This document shows positions 38,381-38,708 of a stretch of DNA of 38,708 nt, piece after piece. Source of the DNA: Clostridium luticellarii (GTDB lineage Bacteria > Bacillota > Clostridia > Clostridiales > Clostridiaceae); NCBI RefSeq assembly GCF_002995845.1, contig NZ_PVXP01000029.1, positions 1 through 38,708 on the forward strand, given 5' to 3'. The stretch's first letter is position 1, and every line of letters begins with the position of its first letter. Made by a program: the position numbers and the translations under genes. The notes beneath the pieces were generated by a model that did no database searches, was not told where the DNA came from, and worked only from the letters and a program-made list of their open reading frames with translations.

Positions 38381-38402
38381 TAGTGTAAAGTTTTTTACAC
38401 TA
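38381..38402. promoter_or_regulatory. 9-bp palindrome in the chemotaxis-gene leader
   Basis: TAGTGTAAA and TTTACACTA are perfect arms around four bases, 26 bases before the start codon of the chemotaxis receptor and just upstream of its ribosome binding site. It could be an operator for an unidentified repressor or an RNA hairpin affecting translation. Confidence 0.45.
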
Positions 38403-38458
38403 TTTTTAAAATTTATTCTTTATATATCAAGGGTTACAAAGTTTTTTTCAATAAAAAA

Positions 38459-38547
38459 ACAATGACCCCCTTTTTTCTGTTATAATTGAATCTGCTAAAA
38501 CCAAAAATAACATGAAAGGATGTCATTGTCTTGGATTCAATTATAAC
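38459..38547. repeat. Two interleaved inverted-repeat pairs
   Basis: Pair one is ACAATGAC (38459-38466) with GTCATTGT (38522-38529). Pair two is GTTATAATTGAATC (38479-38492) with GATTCAATTATAAC (38534-38547). All arms match perfectly, in the order a-b-a'-b', so they cannot form one nested hairpin. A short frame from TTG 38531 (27 codons to TAG) overlaps; I do not recognise its product. It may be a mobile-element remnant or a regulatory region. Confidence 0.55.
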
Positions 38548-38622
38548 TTATTTATTTTTATATAATCAATACCTTTTGAAATTAGAGTTTCCCCATTTTT
38601 TTAGAAATGACTAGATAACGAC

Positions 38623-38660
38623 TGTGGATAAGGTAACTTTGAGTTTTAGAATTATCCACA
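38623..38660. promoter_or_regulatory. Two perfect DnaA boxes in inverted orientation
   Basis: TGTGGATAA (38623-38631) and TTATCCACA (38652-38660) are exact consensus DnaA boxes on opposite strands, 20 bases apart, extended to 10-bp arms by the flanking C and G. No DnaA-family gene or origin-linked gene is in view. They may mark a DnaA-regulated promoter, a DnaA-titrating site or the end of an element beyond the window. Confidence 0.6.
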
Positions 38661-38708
38661 GATTTATAAAATCGCATAAAAAATGAATAAAACAGTCCAG
38701 TCTTTTGA

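Larger units (their letters stand above)
38403..38708. other. Right-edge intergenic region
   Basis: About 350 bases separate the chemotaxis gene from the window edge. No convincing protein-coding frame is present. It holds the interleaved inverted repeats, the DnaA-box pair, an extended -10-like TGTTATAAT on the plus strand (38478-38486) and a weak minus-strand promoter (TTGAAA with an AT-rich -10) that could serve the chemotaxis gene. Confidence 0.5.

Overview
The window is AT-rich chromosome of a spore-forming, low-GC Firmicute, almost certainly Clostridium sensu stricto. The reasons are the gpr germination protease, yqfC/yqfD sporulation genes, a CotS-like coat kinase, a CIRCE-controlled hrcA-grpE-dnaK-dnaJ operon, and the classic clostridial order rpsT / gpr / lepA / hemW / hrcA / grpE / dnaK / dnaJ / prmA / rsmE / mtaB / HIT / rpsU / yqeY / yqfC / yqfD / yqfF / ybeY / dgkA / era / recO. 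It feels closest to the C. ljungdahlii / C. kluyveri group, but that is an impression and not a computed result. No tRNA, rRNA, CRISPR array, intact IS or prophage was seen. Almost every gene is on the minus strand; only the CotS-like gene and rpsT are on plus.

Layout, left to right. (1) 79-2262: a dGTPase-like HD hydrolase and a divergent CotS-like kinase. (2) 2359-4759: a pyruvate phosphate dikinase that stops just after its phospho-histidine domain, preceded by a CBS/HTH (CcpN-type) regulator whose promoter abuts a perfect 18-bp palindrome. (3) 4923-12120: a DUF4342/UBA-like protein, recO (apparently starting at CTG), era, a DgkA-PAP2 fusion, ybeY, the c-di-AMP phosphodiesterase-like yqfF, yqfD and yqfC, with phoH missing from its usual place. 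(4) 12298-17950: yqeY and rpsU behind a strong sigma-A promoter, then HIT, mtaB, rsmE, prmA and dnaJ. (5) 18091-21902: dnaK, grpE, hrcA and CIRCE. (6) 22050-26672: hemW, lepA, a small membrane-anchored unknown and gpr, with spoIIP not in its usual place. (7) 26885-28214: rpsT and holA, convergent on a shared terminator. (8) 28232-38355: comEC without a recognisable nuclease domain, a full-length P-type ATPase with eroded catalytic motifs, a histidine kinase with almost no sensor domain, its OmpR-type regulator, a flavodoxin/SCP2-like/membrane fusion, and a methyl-accepting chemotaxis protein. (9) 38356-38708: an intergenic end rich in inverted repeats, including two perfect, oppositely oriented DnaA boxes.

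Most of the window is conserved housekeeping: protein folding, translation and RNA maturation, DNA repair, lipid recycling and sporulation. The unusual part is the right-hand 10 kb and the ppdK locus. There, several genes of well-known families have lost a domain or catalytic motif while staying open. The most system-like group is response regulator, sensor-poor kinase and catalytically eroded P-type ATPase, all on one strand with short gaps.
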